From: Branchiostoma floridae
Taxonomy: Eukaryota; Chordata; Leptocardii; Amphioxiformes; Branchiostomatidae
Assembly: GCF_000003815.2 (NCBI RefSeq)
Contig: NC_049980.1
Location: 31,697,470 to 31,761,469 of the forward strand
Length of the DNA stretch: 64,000 nucleotides
Direction of reading: 5' to 3'
Below, in pieces: positions 12,501 to 24,112 of the stretch (its first letter is position 1; each line of letters opens with the position of its first letter). A program made the position numbers and the translations under genes. The notes beneath the pieces were generated by a model, which saw nothing but the letters and a program-made list of their open reading frames with translations, was not told where the DNA came from and did not search any database.

Positions 12501-15500
12501 TGACAGTCCCAATGACTGTTGATGACAGTCCCACCACTGTCAGCCATGGCAAATCGCAATCTTGTATTAATTAGGCATCTAGCGAATCAGATACCAGCTC
12601 TTTTAATTGGCTGCAGGCCCAGGGAAGTTTGAACTGAGACAGTTAGGTTTTGAGCTCAGCTAGAGAAGGACAGCAGGGATATTTACTCTGTCCAGGCCTC
12701 CATCTCTCAGACTTTGCAGCTTGGAAAGGAGATTGATTGCCATAACTATTGTTTGGAAGTACTGTGGATGTGGGGGGAAGTGTACATCATGTTTCTGAGG
12801 TAAGATATTAGTGACAAATGGCCACATTTTGAATTTTGAATTTTCAGTTGGGAGGGGGGCATGGCAGACTGTGCTATAGACTGGGTGCCTTAAACAAATA
12901 GGTACAGAATTAACAATCATGTACATTTGTGTACAGTCAGTTGTTGTCTTGTTCTTTAAGAGACTTATTTGGTTGTGGTTTCAGAACTTCATATTATAAG
13001 CATTTTAAACTTGTCAAATCAATGACAGAGGACTACTCACTGAGGAGGTATTGACGATGCCCCATTCTTGTCTATAATGGTCTTTCTGCTTCAGTTACTT
13101 TTTGAAGCATTTTGCAGTTGCATAAATTTCTGTACTCTACTATGTAGATAGAACCTAGTTAGCCAAAATCTTTCTATTGTTCAGTTTTTGTATAATTTTT
13201 ACCTCCAAAATCTAGTACATGAGCAGAAGTGTTTTGTTATGTAAGAGCAGATCTACGACTGTCAGCGACTGTTTTACGTCTGTCAGCCTCCGGGAATCCA
13301 CGACTGTCAGTCATGATTCAACGACTGTTTTACGACTGTTCTACGACTGTCAGCCACTGGGAATCTATGACTGTCAGTCATGATTTAACGACTGTTTCTA
13401 CGACTGAAAATTTGCATATTTTGTGAATAATTAGTGGCTGATACAGTGCACTGACGGGCCCTGATCAGAGGTAAAACAGTGCTGTCTGACAGTCACTGAC
13501 AGTGCCATTCCAGGCCTGATAGTTTGTTAAGGGCTGTTAAAGTGTGATGGTTTGGGCCCACATTTTTTGCCTGACAGTGTGCAAGAACGAAAACAACGCA
13601 CTGCGTGTCGCTTTGGTTTTTACACAGGCAAAAAAAAGTGACCTAGGACACACGCTGCGCGTTGCACGCAGTAGGAAAGTGTTTAGGACAAGTCTTAATG
13701 TTTTTGCCTTAATGTGTAAACCAGCCCTTGGACTGTGTGATGGTCAGCTCTTGGGCTCCTGATGAGGAATTGGTAGATATAATAAATGTAGGTTTGAACA
13801 GACCACCTAGTATTATCCAGCCAGAAAACATGTCATTTGAGTGGAAAGACATCCATGTTAACAGCAAACTTAAAAGGGATAGAGTGTATCAAAGGCACAA
13901 TCAGACCATATAGACCTCATCAAAACCCTGAGAGCTGTAATCAATTGTGGTATATTCTCTGGGACAATGAAGCCAGTGTTGAAGTCCAGTGGTTTTGCAT
14001 AGGGGCAGTTAAGCAGGATTCAAACTGCAGATAAAGTTTCCATCAGTAGGGTGACATTGTGGTCTAAGGTTCAATGTCAAATTTAGACCTTGTCACTCTG
14101 CCAACCAAAACAAGTACAGTTTTCACCACAACAGTGTTTCATACAACTTCAATATCCAGCCCATCTTGTGATTTACCCTTAAGGTTGTGTTTTTGTCTCT
14201 CTCTCTCTTTCTTGTGTGGTGTGTGTGTGTGTGTGTGTGTGACTGTGTGTGTACATTTTGTATGTGTGACTTTGTGTTTGTGTGTGCTTGCGGTGTGTGT
14301 GTGTATGTCTATGCATGTGTCTTTGCTTGCGTGGCGTGCATCTGTGTGTGTGCATGTATGTATATGTGTGTGTGGTGCGTGTATGTGTGTGTGTGCGTGT
14401 ATGTATGTATGTGTGTGTGTGGTGCGTGTATGTGTGTGTGTGTGTGCTTGTGTGGTGTGTGACTCTGTGTGTGTGTGTGTGTGTGCGTGCGTGTGTGTGT
14501 GTGTGCTTGTGTGGTGTGGTGTGTGACTCTGTGTGTGTGTGTGTGTGTGCGTGCGTGTGTGTGTGTGTGCTTGTGTGGTGTGGTGTGGTGTGTGTGTGTG
14601 TATGTCTGTGAGTGTGTCTGTGCTTGTGAGTGTGATAATAGGTATGTGTGTACAGCACTGCATGAGGTACCCTCCAGTTTTTATATTACCGGTACAAGTC
14701 CTGAAAAAGCTATGGTCATGATTTTTTGGGTGCCAGATTTGGGCTAGTGAGGAAATGCCATAGTATCATTAATTAAAAAAACAACTGATACATTTAAGGA
14801 ACAAAAGACATCCATATTGAAAAGGCATATTAAATGTTTTAAACATACTAAGTCTTATATATTTACTTATCTATTAACAAAAAAAACTAAATAAATTTGA
14901 TACTTTATAAATTTGTATTTGGTTTAAAAGTAACTTCAAGCAAATTCACTTTGACAGGTGGAAAAGCTGTCCCAGATGCAGGAATTACACTAATTAGAAC
15001 ATTTCACTTTGATTTGTTGCTATAAGAAAGTGGCAAGCATATCAAAGATTGAATTAAAAAGGATTGAGTGTCTGAATAAAAGGCACTAAGTTTTTTTTGT
15101 TTTAAGGAATCAATGCTGAGGACAACACAGCCACAGAACAAGCAAACATGCCCAGCTTTGTACATTATTGCATACAATAGGCTAGACTATGAGATACCCT
15201 AGGATTCAAAATGCCCAAGAAGACCACTCAAGGAATGATGATAAATATCTGGTCTACAGTTGTATGTAGACAGGTGGTCACTATAGGCAGGATTCTGTGT
15301 GCTTGTGTCAATGGGAAAAATTATCCAATGGACCACCAAAAAGTGGTCACAATGGCCAGGTTCTGTAGAGGTGGTCACTCATACAGGTTTGACCATTCTT
15401 AAAAAAAAAAGAAGATCTGGTCTATGTAGCCAGGTGGTCACTATAGACAGTATTCTTAATGCATTTCAATGGGAAAGGTTTATCCAAGGGACCAGCAAAA

Positions 15501-18500
15501 AGTGGTCACATTGGCCAGGTTCTGTAGAGTCAGTCACTTGTACAGGTTTGACTGTTGTTCCACAAAACCACAAAGCCAGACTAAGTGACCTAGAATGTCC
15601 ATAATTCTGTCTAAGTGAAAGTAACACCTGTAATGAAGTGCAGACCAGAAGTGGAACCAGATGACACAAAGTCTCACATGTCCAATTAGCACTCCCCGAG
15701 GGGAGGAAGGATTCACCTGCTTCTGTTTTGGCCACAACCAAGCATGACTCAAACTGTTTCTCCCACAGACAAATAAACTGGTCAACCTACCAACTACTAT
15801 CTAAATAAAGGTATAAGGTCAAGGTAGTCCTGTACCCTTTTAAATTTCGAGACAGTAAGGGGTTGTGGGCTGTTATCCACTGATCTACTGTGCATATAGC
15901 ATGGTACAGGTAGTAGAAGGCAGAGCCAGCCAACCCTCTACTCCCACTGTCTTCTACCTCCCCAACCTGAAAATGTATAAAAGTGCCTTTCCCAAGGGCA
16001 AAGCATCTGTGGCCGGTGTCAGGGGATTTGACCCCAGTACCTCTGGATACTCTATTGCCATTATAACACCATGACAGGAGTGCAATCCTCACCAAACAGC
16101 TTCAAACAAGCCTTGCAAAGACAGTCACCAGATCTGCTTCAGATTTGTCTTACAACTGAGCGTGACCAACTCTGTCTCTCCCCTACACAGTTTCAGGATG
16201 GCACAGGTGAATCCTTCACTCAAGGGGCACATCACCTTTACCAGAGAAGTTTCCTCCCTTGAATGAAAGCAATTAGTTTTACCCTATTTACCTCCATGAA
16301 ATGTCATGGAATGGAGGTTATATTTTCTGTTATGTGTCTCTGTCTGTGTAGATGATTACTCAAGAACGGCTGGATGGATTGGTTTCATACTTGTTGTGTT
16401 GATGGGTTGTGATGAAAGCTTGAATCGATGAGATTTTGGGAGCCGTATCTGTCGTTATAATCAATGTAATAATATCAGAAATCACCCCTATATTTGAGAT
16501 ATATTGGTACAGGCATCGTGCTTTATGTGTTTGTTAATGGGCTTAGCTGCAAGCAGATAGTGAGGTGACAGCTGCTTGGGGAACCCCCAGTAGTTTTATT
16601 TATGTCTGCTTAGGACTGTTTGAAATATTTGTAACAGTTGGCACAGTATCTGAACAGTTGTTGCGTATAGCAACTGGTTATGGTAATGTAACAGTTAACT
16701 CCTTAAAGCAACTGTTTCCCGATGCTGGGCAACTGTTTCCCGATGCTGGACAATTTGAATATGATAAATAACTTTGTATTTACCCACTTGTGCCTTTGGG
16801 GACCTGGTGTGTTATACTTCGTTTGCGCTGTTAGATTTTGTGCTCCGCGTGGCTTATGCTGATGTTGTGTTGGTAAGTACTTGCATTATTATATATCGGG
16901 CATCAACTTGTCCCCGTATCCTACATGTAGGTATTGGTTGTCGGATATTTCATGTCCTTTTGGTTGTGTTGATGATGTGTTTGTATCCTGTATTGTATTT
17001 CTTGTATTGCATTAGTGTATTTGTCATATGTCATATTATGACAAAGCATACAGTTGCAATTTTACCCAGTATGTGTAGGACATAATGCCTGTCCTGGAAA
17101 ATGAGTGGTTACTGTCTGTGGTTTTCGCACCTATATTTTTCCCATATGGCGTCGATCTATTAAACTCAAATTAGACTTTGAAGTGTCACATATTTATATT
17201 TCCTAATCAGATGGACATTGTTTTTGTCTTTAAATAAAAAACCAGTTCTCTCCCATATCAGTAATATCCATTACTCTCAAATACAACCGACCATCAACAT
17301 ACATAACATCCACAGAAAGCAATGAATATTTCATGGAGGTATGAGGTCCCCGAACTCTAGTTAATATATATTTTACAAAACTTTTCTTCACCATTCACAG
17401 CTAGGAAAGGAAGTCCAGGGAGGACTGAAAAGCACAAGTTGTCACAGTGTTTTATGGCCACCAGTGGACCCAGAGGACTTGATTAGTAACAGGAGCCTGA
17501 ATGTTCCTGTTTAAAGTGACAGACGTGACTAACCCAATTCTTCTGATGGATCTGGGTACAAGCCCAAGGAGAGTTGGCAGGAGAGCGGTTTCATAGTACT
17601 CTGTCTAGCTCTACTCCCTTGACCTCCAGGTCATGGGGGAACAAAGTAGACAGGCATAGATGAAGGCTACAGATCCAGGTTATAAGATAAGATATGCCAA
17701 AAAGCAGTGACTCAAGCAACTGGATATGATTTTGGAAACGGTCAGACGTTCCTGACAGGCAGTTGTCAGTGACACTGTCACTGAGGAAAGCTCGGGTTGA
17801 ATGAATAGACTGTGGCATAGAAAAGTAGCACACATTGTGAAAATGATCCTTGTGCTGAGTTTCAAAGAGTGAGGTACTCGGGAACTAGGTTGATGAATGA
17901 TGTCTTTTCTGTGACCTAAATCTGTGAGCTTGATAATAAAACCTTCTTTACATAAACGAAGAATGTGAACAATCTTTTGACATGTTTGAGTTTGAATCTA
18001 CAGTGAGACTTTTTGATTGTTGTATGCAAAAAAAAATACATGTAGATAGATTTAGATTTCTATCTAATTATCTTCACCAAGTTCTGAAGAGAGACAGTGG
18101 AGTTTGTAAATCTGACATTATTAAAATCTTTTGTATTTGCACCCATTTTTTTGAAAAGTTTTTAAATGACAAAATGAGACAAGTGCAAAATATTTGACTT
18201 ATAGATTCAAAGCCCAAAGTTTGTAGTGTATCCTTCTTAAGTGTTGTATCTGTGGAGAACACTTCACTGAAAAATATGCTTGGAGCACAGCATTGAAAGT
18301 ATTGTCTGAGTTTAGGTGATTTATAACTGGAAGGTCTTGCTAATAGGGGCACGTGGTGCACTCTCCTGTTGAATGCGGCAGGGGGCATGTTGTACTGACA
18401 TGTCTGTTCTCTGGCTCACAGGGTCTGAGGAATGGAACATCTGTTAAACACGGTACTTTCTTAAGCTGTAATTGTAACTTCTGTGGCCGGGCACTTTAAA

Positions 18501-21500
18501 ATTTATAAATGGGTTTAACAGCGGGGTGGCTGAAGAGGCTTGGAATGACTATCTAATGATTCTGGTTTGAATCCTTAGCAGACTGCAAAGTTATATACTG
18601 TAAATGCATTTACGTTTGCGGGTATTTAATTTTGCAGCAGCGGAAAAAGGACTGTACGTGGTGGTTTTGAGTTCGCGGTAGCATCATGCACTGTAGTCTC
18701 TTACTGCCATGGGAAAATGTTTGTGGTGGTTTAAGTTAAATTTCTGCATTTACAGGAAAGGCACTTAGGAAAGGCACTTGACTCTGATGAAAATTGAGTA
18801 TCTATGGAAGCTTCAGTAAGGAATGCTGTCCTCTTGGATAGTATGTAAAGTAGGATGCCCATATTTGAGAAGATTCACTCCTTGAGTACGTTTAAGATGC
18901 CAACACAGATTATACTAGTTAAAGGGGCATTCCACTCCACACGGGAGTGTTATTTTCCGATAGATATTCATTTTAGTGATAACTGCATATGACTTCACAT
19001 TATTCGATAAAGTACCCTGAGTTGCTCCACATGCCTCAAAAGCATTCAGTCTTCTACTAAACTCCCCAAGTACCCTCTAATTGAATCAATCCTATGGCTG
19101 AATACAATGCAGAACTTTTAGGTAAGGTTACCAAACTAATTTCAGGTTCGCTAAGAAATTTCGTCTTGTTCTTGTATTCTTTGCTATCTTATGAGCAATT
19201 TGCCTTCTCGGTGTGCTCAGCGTACCTCATTTATTCCGAAAATATGTACGATAAACAAAGTGTCTATGCGTATAGGGAATGCATGGGTAGGGTCTGCATG
19301 GGTTTAGTGAGTGTCATTATTGTTTTATAAAACACTCATCACGTAATTCACGTAAGGGTCCATCCCGTTGCGAGTGGACCAAACCTTGCAGTCTGGTCTT
19401 ACCCATCTTGTACTTACTGTACAAAACTGGACGTGTGCTATGCCTTAAGGTGGCTTTCTCTTTGAAGAAAAAGAGACCTGTCTTCACCTGGTATCTTCCC
19501 GTCATCAGCTGACTCCTGGAGGGGGTGCAGATGGGCTGGATGTAGTAGTTCTCCAGTTTGACTCCCTCAGCTGCCAGTCTGTCAACAGAAAAAAAAAATA
19601 TGAAGGACACAGACAACAGACAGATGAAAGAAAGGGTTAGGGGTTTTCCAGAGCAGCCTTAACAACCCCTACTGAGTTAGAGTAAGTCGAGCGTACCTAA
19701 GCTTGATGCTTCTGACTTAGGGAGAAGAGTTGATGCTCCAGGGACATGTACGAGCCACTCTTCATCTTAAATGATGGCAAGAACATTGCTCTTGCGAAAC
19801 TTGATTAAAAGGGGGGGGGGGGAATGAAGTATGAAAAAATGAAAAAATCACGTTCTCTTTTCCAATGTCCAAGCTACCTCTCTTAACCTAATATTAGACG
19901 CAACAAGGATAAAGTGAATTCAAAGTTGAAGTAGGAAGGAACCAACTTTGCTTTGAATTCCTTTCTGTTTGAAGATCTTATAGGTTCAAGGTCAGTGTGG
20001 AGGCCTGGAGGGTGACATCCCTTTTGAGAGGGGTGGAGCCCTTCCTTGACCGTCTGCTGACCGCCTTCTTTGAGGTCACAAACAAGTCAGGACAAAACTA
20101 GACTAAACACTGGACTTCCAAAAATAACTTCATCAGGTTGGTAGATCAGAGGTTTGGGAGGTGAGAGACTGGTTGTGTAAAAGAAATATTCTATGTCCTA
20201 TAAATTCCTGCAGTTTTTACACACCCAGGTTCAACCTTTCTGTGACATTTACACAGATTATGTGGGAGCCTGCATGCCCTTTTATATAGAGCGTAATCGG
20301 CCATTCTGATTCCACATAATTTGTAGCAAGACTGAAATCACAACTAATTCCCTACCCAGTCCTTCATAATGAACTACATGACTTTGTATTCCCCTAATGT
20401 TTAATACATGTGCAGGATTCAAACTTCAAAGAGGCCTCTAGCTAGTTGAAGTGCAAGTGTAGCTCATTTACAAACTTTGATCCATGTCAGTAAACTTGAG
20501 GGACATCCACTGGTCTATACCGGTCAGGAAGTTCAGCTCTTCCCCTTGGGCCACACCAATTTTATTTGTTGTTTCTAGGATTTTTCCCGACCCTAATTTT
20601 TCCAATTTGAAAAAACAAACAAAACTTTTCAAATTGGCCACACCTAGTGTTGACAAAATGTTGCTGCCTTTTCTTTCTCAAATTAAGTATGGGCCTCAAA
20701 TTCAAGAAGCTGTACCTGCCTTTTTTGGACGGTACATTTATCATTTTTCTTCTTGAACTTTCCTACCAGGGACCCCCTAAATGTTGAAATGTTGTATAGT
20801 TATTTCTGTTATGTAACTTGAGTAAAGCCCCTCAATCTCTCCTACCCCCGACTTTTTGCAAAAGTTTTTTTTTTTTTCATTTTTTTTTTGACCGACCGAT
20901 TCAATTTTCTGGAAAAATCCGAGAAACAACAAATAGAATTGGTGTGGCCCTACCTCCGACAGAAGGAACTCCCAAAGGTTATCTCCCGTTGCTATCAAAG
21001 TCCAAATATAAACTTGAACTTGATTGAAATGCAAAATGCTACTTCCGCCTTTTGAGGTAGAGACCAAACTTGCAGCAAAGATCAAAGGCCGCCATGGCTA
21101 CATGCCTGAAACAGCTTGTCATCTGGCACATTTCTCTGCCTGTCTACAACTGCATACAGCATGTAAGTTGAAACAAAATCGGCTTGAATTACAGACAGAC
21201 TAAAGGAAGGTAGAGACAAATTGCTGGATGGACTTATAAAGCCAAAGCAGCAATGTTAAGAAAGAGCCAGTGAAAAGTAGTGTAATGTTTGATGGAACAA
21301 TGTTTACTTGAATATTCTTCAAAAAGGAAAGATGCTATCGAGTAAATCAAATACAACTTTAACACGTCATCATACTAGCAATAAGGCAAGTCTATTTAAG
21401 TGGAGACAAATTGAATATGGGCTTGAAGTTAGACTCGGAATCTAAAAAAGTAAAAGATCTGGGATTGAACTGGGTTTGAATTCCTATGTTGTAGACAATT

Positions 21501-23666
21501 AGAAAAAAATTGGCAACCTGGGACCATCCCGGCTATGCAGCTTATACAAACCTGGTGTGTTATGCCTTGAGGTGGTTTACCGGGTATGCCATTGATGCCT
21601 TACAAACAAACAAAAACAAACAAAAGAATAGGAGTCCATCCTGGTATGAGAGAATGAAACGTAATGCCTGATCTTCTTAAGCAGCTTGTATGTGTGATGC
21701 AAAATACCCATTTGAGGTCATCTGGACACCTGACATTTCCAGGTCAGTACAAGTATGAGTTTGTAGGTCTGGAAGGAAAATGAATCATGATGTGCACTTT
21801 CCCATATCTTTTGGAGCATACTTTAAGGTCACACTGCTTAATCTTATGGGTGACATCCTCTGCAGACCCTTAAACTTAAATGTGTGTGTGAAAAACCTTC
21901 AGAAGAGCCATCGCCTACCGTGGACCCACCATCTGGAACAGTCTACCACCGGACATACGCACAGCCCCAACTCTGGCTTCCTTTAGGAGACTCTTTAAGT
22001 GATGGGAATGGCCAAATGAACGGACTTGAATCATGTAGCAGTTTCTTTCTTTGTATGTATGTAAAAGTTGTGTATATTATAGACTTATAGGATTTATAAG
22101 GACTTTAAACGTTATATACGTTGTCTGACCCTTGCCTCTTCCCTCATGACCTCAATGAAAAGCGGCCTTCAGGCCGATTTGAGCTTTCATGAATGATTAA
22201 AGGTTCAAACAAACAAACAAACAAACAAACAAAAAATCCAGCAAAAAAACATGCTGCTAAAAGCACAGGACTAAACATCCAGTCCATTTTCCCCAGGCTT
22301 GGTTCATCTTATCTTATCTTATCTTCACTTCTAGTAAGACTGTAGACAATGATTCCCATTTCAATAATGTCTTTATTGCCATTCTGGTTTAAAGAGGGAA
22401 ACAAGAAAGCTGTGGCCCCATGCCCTGACCATGTGCCCCCTTACCTAGTCTCTACCAACTGGCTGAATAATAATACTGGGGACTTTGGCCAAGTTGGGAA
22501 TAAAGGCCTAGTAGGAGTTAATTGGCCTAGGATAGACTGTCCAATTTCTCTTTTTTATACAGTCATAAAGCTTAAAATTTTGATAAACCAGGGATTTTAT
22601 TGAGTCACCTGTGGTCACAGTTTTTTTCCCCGAGAACAGTCCTCAGAAAATCAATGCGCCCACAGATGTCATCCATAAAATTAAGTCAATGTGGCCTAAA
22701 TTGTTAACTTTTCTTTGGGATCTTGATTCACTGGAATTTAAGAAAATTTTGCTTTACAGTTTGCAATACCATGTGTAGCACACAGACTCTTTGCTGTACC
22801 AGCCCATGACTCTTTCAGGATGTATAAAGGTTACAGTATCATAGTCATGATGAACAGAAGTTGCCAGGAAAGTGTGTAGTTATCTCAGCTGCAGTTCCAC
22901 CACATTCCTGTCCTGCACAGTGGGGTGTAACATGTACCGCTGACAGTGGCAGTTTTACATTAAACTAAGCCCCACAGCCACGCCCCCTCCCAGCAGAGGC
23001 TTGTTGGGCGTGATGTATAATTAGATTAAAGCTGAAACTTTAACTGGTGTATGAAAAATGCAGTGTAGAGGAGCGGAATTGGTGCACATATGACCATTGA
23101 ACAGACAGGAAATGGGAAGCCTCTTAGCAACTACAGAGAGTAATCTGTGCAACTAAGACACAGGTCTTCAACTGAAGTTCAAGCAAAATTAAAACGGCTC
23201 AAGAAAAATGAATTAATGTTAATATTACATGTATTCTAGTTGCCTTGGCTAATAATATCAACTTCAAGCTTGACTGCCTCGGAGTACTGTAAAACTCTTA
23301 AAACTTGTCAGGCGGGTTTGTCAGATGCGGCAATGCTGGTATGGCTCGTCAATATGGTACCCATTGCTTCTATCAAGCAGGTTTTATTGATAAAACCGTT
23401 TCCTTCGGCTTGGTGCAGTTATGAACCAGTTGTGGTGACAAGAAGAAGTTTTACCTGTCCAAGTTGGGAGTGCGGATGACCGAGCCATGGTAGCCGATGT
23501 CGTTCCAGCCGTAGTCGTCTGCCAAGATGAAAACTATGTTGGGTTTGCCGCTGGAGGACTGTGCGAAGGTTTTCCCTCCAGAAAGCACGCAAACGACCAG
23601 CAGGAAGGGAAGGAAGGGCCGCAAACGGAGGAAAACGGCCGAACACCAACTTGAGGAAGGCGCCAT
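6595..23666 (-). CDS. ARSB-like: Arylsulfatase B/I/J-like gene, complete (eight exons, 520 aa)
   Basis: Complete sulfatase gene. Exons in transcript order: 23455-23666, 19488-19578, 9804-9990, 8771-8961, 8194-8401, 7756-7999, 7348-7511, 6595-6860. All borders are GT/AG and the lengths sum to 1563 nt, 521 codons in one frame. The ATG at 23666 is chosen because a hydrophobic signal peptide follows (about residues 12-35), close to the human ARSB length of 533. Active-site residues are all visible: LADD (D50, D51), CTPSR with formylglycine Cys88, GKWHLG (K142, H144), AVHAPL (H239), STDNGG (D297, N298) and K315. An active calcium-dependent enzyme is therefore expected, modified by SUMF1 in the ER and delivered to the lysosome or secreted. 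Introns 1 (3.9 kb) and 2 (9.5 kb) are large and full of repeats; the others are short. The gene is head-to-head with CFAP141 and tail-to-tail with its paralogue at 82-4348. Orthology among ARSB, ARSI and ARSJ needs a tree. Confidence 0.95.
7100..7347 (-). repeat. Partial copies of arylsulfatase exon 7 3' end separated by (AAAC)n
   Basis: The last about 55 bp of exon 7 plus donor are copied at 7264-7318 and 7166-7220, with a shorter remnant at 7100-7135. AAAC arrays lie between them. Copies still read [21 protein letters not shown] on the - strand. Confidence 0.85.
9089..9285 (-). mobile_element. Non-LTR retrotransposon RT C-terminus remnant
   Basis: Reads [19 protein letters not shown] and [15 protein letters not shown] on the - strand. 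The FLPRTxxLWNSLP-type signature is typical of the C-terminal part of animal non-LTR RT proteins. Only about 60 codons remain. Confidence 0.6.
10015..10215. mobile_element. MITE of the TACTGTAAATGCA family, one end degenerate
   Basis: Starts TACTGTAAATGCAGAAATGT and shares TTTGTGGTGGTTTAA with the copy at 18596-18757. The opposite inverted end is not clear here. A further fragment begins near 55912. Confidence 0.6.
10745..11410 (+). mobile_element. Non-LTR retrotransposon 3' end, family B (copy 1)
   Basis: The RT C-terminus [15 protein letters not shown] runs to TFKRLLK-like and a stop at 11183. The 3' UTR ends with hairpin GGCC-TGCT-GGCC (11349-11360), GATTTGAGCTTC, AATAAA, GGTTCAAAC and an (AAAC)n tail. 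The 5' limit is uncertain. Same 3' architecture as 21875-22232. Confidence 0.8.
12295..13526. mobile_element. Non-autonomous DNA transposon with about 32-bp TIRs
   Basis: Left CAAACCATCAGTCCTGGAAT (continuing GCCACTGTCAGT) and right ACTGACAGTGCCATTCCAGG (continuing CCTGATAGTTTG) are inverted repeats with about three mismatches. Subterminal parts are dense in ACTGTCAG/CTGACAG motifs on both sides (12320-12545, 13250-13510), as in subterminal-repeat transposons. No transposase is seen. Confidence 0.8.
14205..14640. repeat. GT-rich microsatellite, about 430 bp
   Basis: (GT)n with interspersed GTGTGCTTGTGTGG and GTGACTCTGTGTG units, partly in a higher-order duplication (14455-14580). Long open frames on both strands are caused by the dinucleotide repeat. 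Confidence 0.98.
15845..16075 (-). mobile_element. tRNA-related SINE, family B copy
   Basis: Shares TTATCCACTG, AAAAGTGCCTTTCCCAAGGG and GATTTGACCCCAGTACCTCT with copies at 33524-33775, 39605-39845, 45575-45710 and 49500-49620. The B box lies on the - strand. Confidence 0.6.
16289..17341. mobile_element. DNA transposon-like element with 14-bp perfect TIR
   Basis: TACCTCCATGAAAT at the left and ATTTCATGGAGGTA at the right are exact inverted repeats; the outer TA could be a mariner-type target duplication. The 1.05-kb interior has ACTCAAGAACGGCTGGATGG near the left end. No transposase frame is seen. Confidence 0.7.
18596..18757. mobile_element. MITE with TIR CTGTAAATGCA
   Basis: CTGTAAATGCA at 18598 and TGCATTTACAG at 18745 are exact inverted repeats around a 158-bp element. 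A related degenerate copy is at 10015-10215. Confidence 0.85.
19488..19578 (-). CDS. ARSB-like: Sulfatase active-site exon (formylglycine Cys)
   Basis: Exon 2 of the complete arylsulfatase, 91 bp. It carries the C-x-P-S-R signature as [14 protein letters not shown]; the Cys is the one oxidised to formylglycine in type I sulfatases. The acceptor is TTCTGTTGACAG. The donor lies after TACCAG, and the following exon continues [13 protein letters not shown] as in the family. It is isolated by introns of 3.9 and 9.5 kb. Confidence 0.95.
20548..20950. repeat. Foldback repeat with 40-bp arms
   Basis: 20548-20587 (GGGCCACACCAATTTTATTT onward) and 20911-20950 (ending AATTGGTGTGGCCC) are near-perfect inverted repeats around about 320 bp of AT-rich spacer. 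Probably a MITE, but no target duplication was identified. Confidence 0.75.
21875..22232 (+). mobile_element. Non-LTR retrotransposon 3' end, family B (copy 2)
   Basis: [19 protein letters not shown] continues to FRRLFK and a stop at 22000. The 3' UTR contains CCCTCATGACCTCAATGAAA, hairpin GGCC-TTCA-GGCC (22164-22175), GATTTGAGC, GGTTCAAAC and an (AAAC)n tail. 5'-truncated. Confidence 0.85.
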
Positions 23667-24112
23667 CGCTACTGACCTCTGACCTGTTTAAAGCCCACCG
23701 CACGGCAGTATCGCGAGATTTCCCGAGAACATGTTCTAAACCAAGTTACTTCGTATTCTGTTATATATCAATACGCGTAAACACAAGTAAATTTAGTAAG
23801 AAAATACTGTAATTTTTGACCGATATAAGTCAGCTTTAGGTACATATAAAAGTATGTCTACATTCACTAGTAGTTTTGTCATGTTTGAAGATACACGGGA
23901 GAGTGTGGTTTGCTTCACATGTTGGTACTATTTTACCAAGCGGATTCTGTCGGGAGTAAATAAGTTGTAAACAGTAACCATAGAAACAAGAACAGCTTCC
24001 ACTCAGCTGAGCAAGCCATAAATGTAAAGACACAGAGTTTCCAAACTCAGAATAAGCTGATTTTCATCGTTTTTTCGATCCCTAGTTGTTTGAAACTCAC
24101 CTTTTTGCCAAA
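23667..24112. promoter_or_regulatory. Compact bidirectional promoter region, arylsulfatase / CFAP141
   Basis: The 446 bp between the two divergent start codons must hold both 5' UTRs and promoters, unless 5' UTR introns exist. No TATA box is obvious. A TCGCGAGA octamer (reverse complement TCTCGCGA) lies at 23711-23718, 44 bp from the arylsulfatase ATG. This palindromic element is known from TATA-less, often bidirectional promoters. An X-box lies on the CFAP141 side. That the two genes share control is inference. Confidence 0.6.
23974..23987 (+). promoter_or_regulatory. Candidate RFX X-box upstream of CFAP141
   Basis: The sequence GTAACCATAGAAAC fits 13 of 14 positions of the RFX X-box consensus RYYNYYATRRNRAC (the mismatch is at position 3). 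It lies 126 bp upstream of the CFAP141 start codon, within the usual distance for ciliary genes. RFX factors drive ciliary gene expression across animals, so the site agrees with the gene identity. Confidence 0.6.

Larger units (their letters stand above)
9991..19487 (-). other. Arylsulfatase intron 2 (9.5 kb), repeat-filled
   Basis: Between exon 2 and exon 3 of the - strand sulfatase. It contains LINE remnants, two TIR elements (12295-13526, 16289-17341), a GT microsatellite, a SINE and small MITEs, listed separately. No additional exon or nested gene is recognised; the remaining stretches are AT-rich without features. Confidence 0.8.
19579..23454 (-). other. Arylsulfatase intron 1 (3.9 kb)
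   Basis: Contains an inverted-repeat element (20548-20950), a LINE 3' end (21875-22232), an ATCTT pentanucleotide run near 22308-22325 and poly-G/poly-A tracts. Nothing coding is recognised apart from the LINE remnant. Confidence 0.75.

Noticed and set aside
14139..14747. Long open frames on both strands (up to 174 codons)
   Set aside because: They are translations of a GT/CA microsatellite, giving only Cys-Val or His-Thr repeats.
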